From contig DAIDJA010000092.1 in the NCBI GenBank assembly GCA_027451605.1, forward strand, positions 1 to 7,073: a DNA stretch of 7,073 nucleotides. Reading direction: 5' to 3'. This stretch comes from Acidimicrobiales bacterium. Lineage in GTDB: Bacteria > Actinomycetota > Acidimicrobiia > Acidimicrobiales > JABEUL01. The notes under the pieces are model-generated. The model did not search any database. It saw only the letters and a list, made by a program, of their open reading frames with translations, and was not told the origin of the DNA. How positions within the stretch are numbered: position 1 is the first letter of the stretch; each line of letters begins with the position of its first letter. The position numbers and the translations under genes were made by a program. Positions 6,398 through 7,073 of the stretch are shown in pieces.

Positions 6398-7073
6398 GTA
6401 AGATGCCATTTATGTTTATATTGAGCCAATAATTTATCTGATTCTACCGGTCCGAATGACCCGGATTTATAAGACGTAAGTGGCGGCAAATTGTGTCTGA
6501 AGGCGACTTCAATAGGGGATATAATTTTCCAGGCCTGCATCACTTCGTCACTTCGAATAAATAACGTAGGGTCACCTATGATTGCATCCATAATTAACCT
6601 CTGATAGGCATCTTTGGTAGGTTCTTTAAACTCATCGGAGTAGTTAAAGTCCATCGAAACCGTCTTTAGTTTAAATTCACGTCCGGGAACCTTAACTCCG
6701 AATCTCATAGAAATTCCTTCGTCAGGTTGAATTCTCAATATCAGTACATCAGGCTCTAGATCATGGGCCAACTCTTTGGAAAATGACAGATGCGGTACTC
6801 GCTTGAATTGGAGGGCTAGTTCGGTGACTCGGGTCTTTAAGCGCTTTCCGGTTCGTATATATATGGGAACTCCCGCCCATCGCCAGTTGTCCACTGAGAG
6901 CCGCATCGCTACGAAAGTTTCGGTGGTCGAACTTTTTGATACGCCCGGTTCCATTCTATATGCCGGAACTTTCTCAGTGCCAATAGAGCCTGCAACATAT
7001 TGTCCGCGCACCACATTTTGCAAGATCTCATTTTTGTTCATAATCTCTATTGAATGAAGAAGTTTTACCTTCT
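6394..7073 (-). CDS. zwf: Glucose-6-phosphate dehydrogenase, C-terminal part (cut by the window edge)
   Basis: This enzyme oxidises glucose 6-phosphate to 6-phosphogluconolactone with NADP+ (or NAD+), the entry step of the oxidative pentose phosphate pathway. About 226 residues are visible, all from the G6PD C-terminal domain. The frame stays open to base 7073, and the residues KVKLLHSIEI before the ATG at 7041 match the conserved region ahead of VVRGQY, so that ATG is internal and the gene starts beyond the window. Seen in order are VVRGQYVAGS, a TTETFVAMRL segment, DNWRWAGVPIYIRTGKRL, the QPDEGISMRF strand, DAYQRLIMDAIIGDPTLFIRSDEV, and the usual ending GSFGPVESDKLL. The N-terminal dinucleotide-binding domain and the catalytic RIDHYLGKE region are not in the window. 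It overlaps pgl by four bases (ATGA), so the two are one operon and feed the same pathway. Confidence 0.95.
   Translation of the reverse strand, partial: KVKLLHSIEIMNKNEILQNVVRGQYVAGSIGTEKVPAYRMEPGVSKSSTTETFVAMRLSVDNWRWAGVPIYIRTGKRLKTRVTELALQFKRVPHLSFSKELAHDLEPDVLILRIQPDEGISMRFGVKVPGREFKLKTVSMDFNYSDEFKEPTKDAYQRLIMDAIIGDPTLFIRSDEVMQAWKIISPIEVAFRHNLPPLTSYKSGSFGPVESDKLLAQYKHKWHLT

Noticed and set aside
6394..7041. A short, complete 215-residue glucose-6-phosphate dehydrogenase starting at the ATG at 7041.
   Set aside because: The frame continues upstream with conserved residues to the window edge, so this is truncation by the window and not a short gene.
6776..7057. Open frame of 93 codons on the plus strand at the right edge.
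   Set aside because: It lies antisense to the strongly conserved glucose-6-phosphate dehydrogenase coding sequence.

Overview
The window is ordinary bacterial chromosome with moderately low G+C (about 40-45% by eye). The genes are tightly packed within operons and use ATG or GTG starts. The taxon cannot be fixed from this window. The Wzm/Wzt exporter pair, the aldehyde dehydrogenase subtype and the CbiG-CobJ fusion would fit a low-GC actinobacterium-like lineage. However, zwf is followed directly by pgl with no opcA between them, which is not the classic actinobacterial order, so I leave the assignment open.

Layout. On the plus strand are the C-terminal end of an ABC-2 polysaccharide-export permease (1-309), its ATPase partner with a Wzt-type C-terminal domain (313-1590), a hairpin, and then a separately transcribed aldehyde dehydrogenase (1744-3147). 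A 257-base convergent spacer holds two hairpins and a perfect 14-base palindrome. On the minus strand, read right to left, are the C-terminal part of glucose-6-phosphate dehydrogenase (7073-6394), 6-phosphogluconolactonase (6397-5681, ATGA overlap), an unassigned open stretch (5662-5426), a tRNA-like sequence on the opposite strand (5334-5412), and a CbiG-CobJ cobalamin-biosynthesis fusion (5216-3405).

How the genes work together. The permease and ATPase form one exporter that moves a lipid-linked glycan across the inner membrane. Zwf and Pgl catalyse the first two steps of the oxidative pentose phosphate pathway. The aldehyde dehydrogenase and the CbiG-CobJ protein have no pathway partners visible here.

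Points worth a second look: the aldehyde dehydrogenase keeps its catalytic residues but appears to lack about a dozen residues right after the dinucleotide-binding GSTxxG motif. The CbiG half of the fusion has lost several family-typical motif residues while the CobJ half looks intact. The 464-base gap between pgl and cbiG-cobJ holds a degenerate tRNA-Phe-like fold and a stop-free frame continuing from pgl. I found no CRISPR array, insertion sequence, integrase, toxin-antitoxin pair or other defence-type system, and I do not claim a new system.
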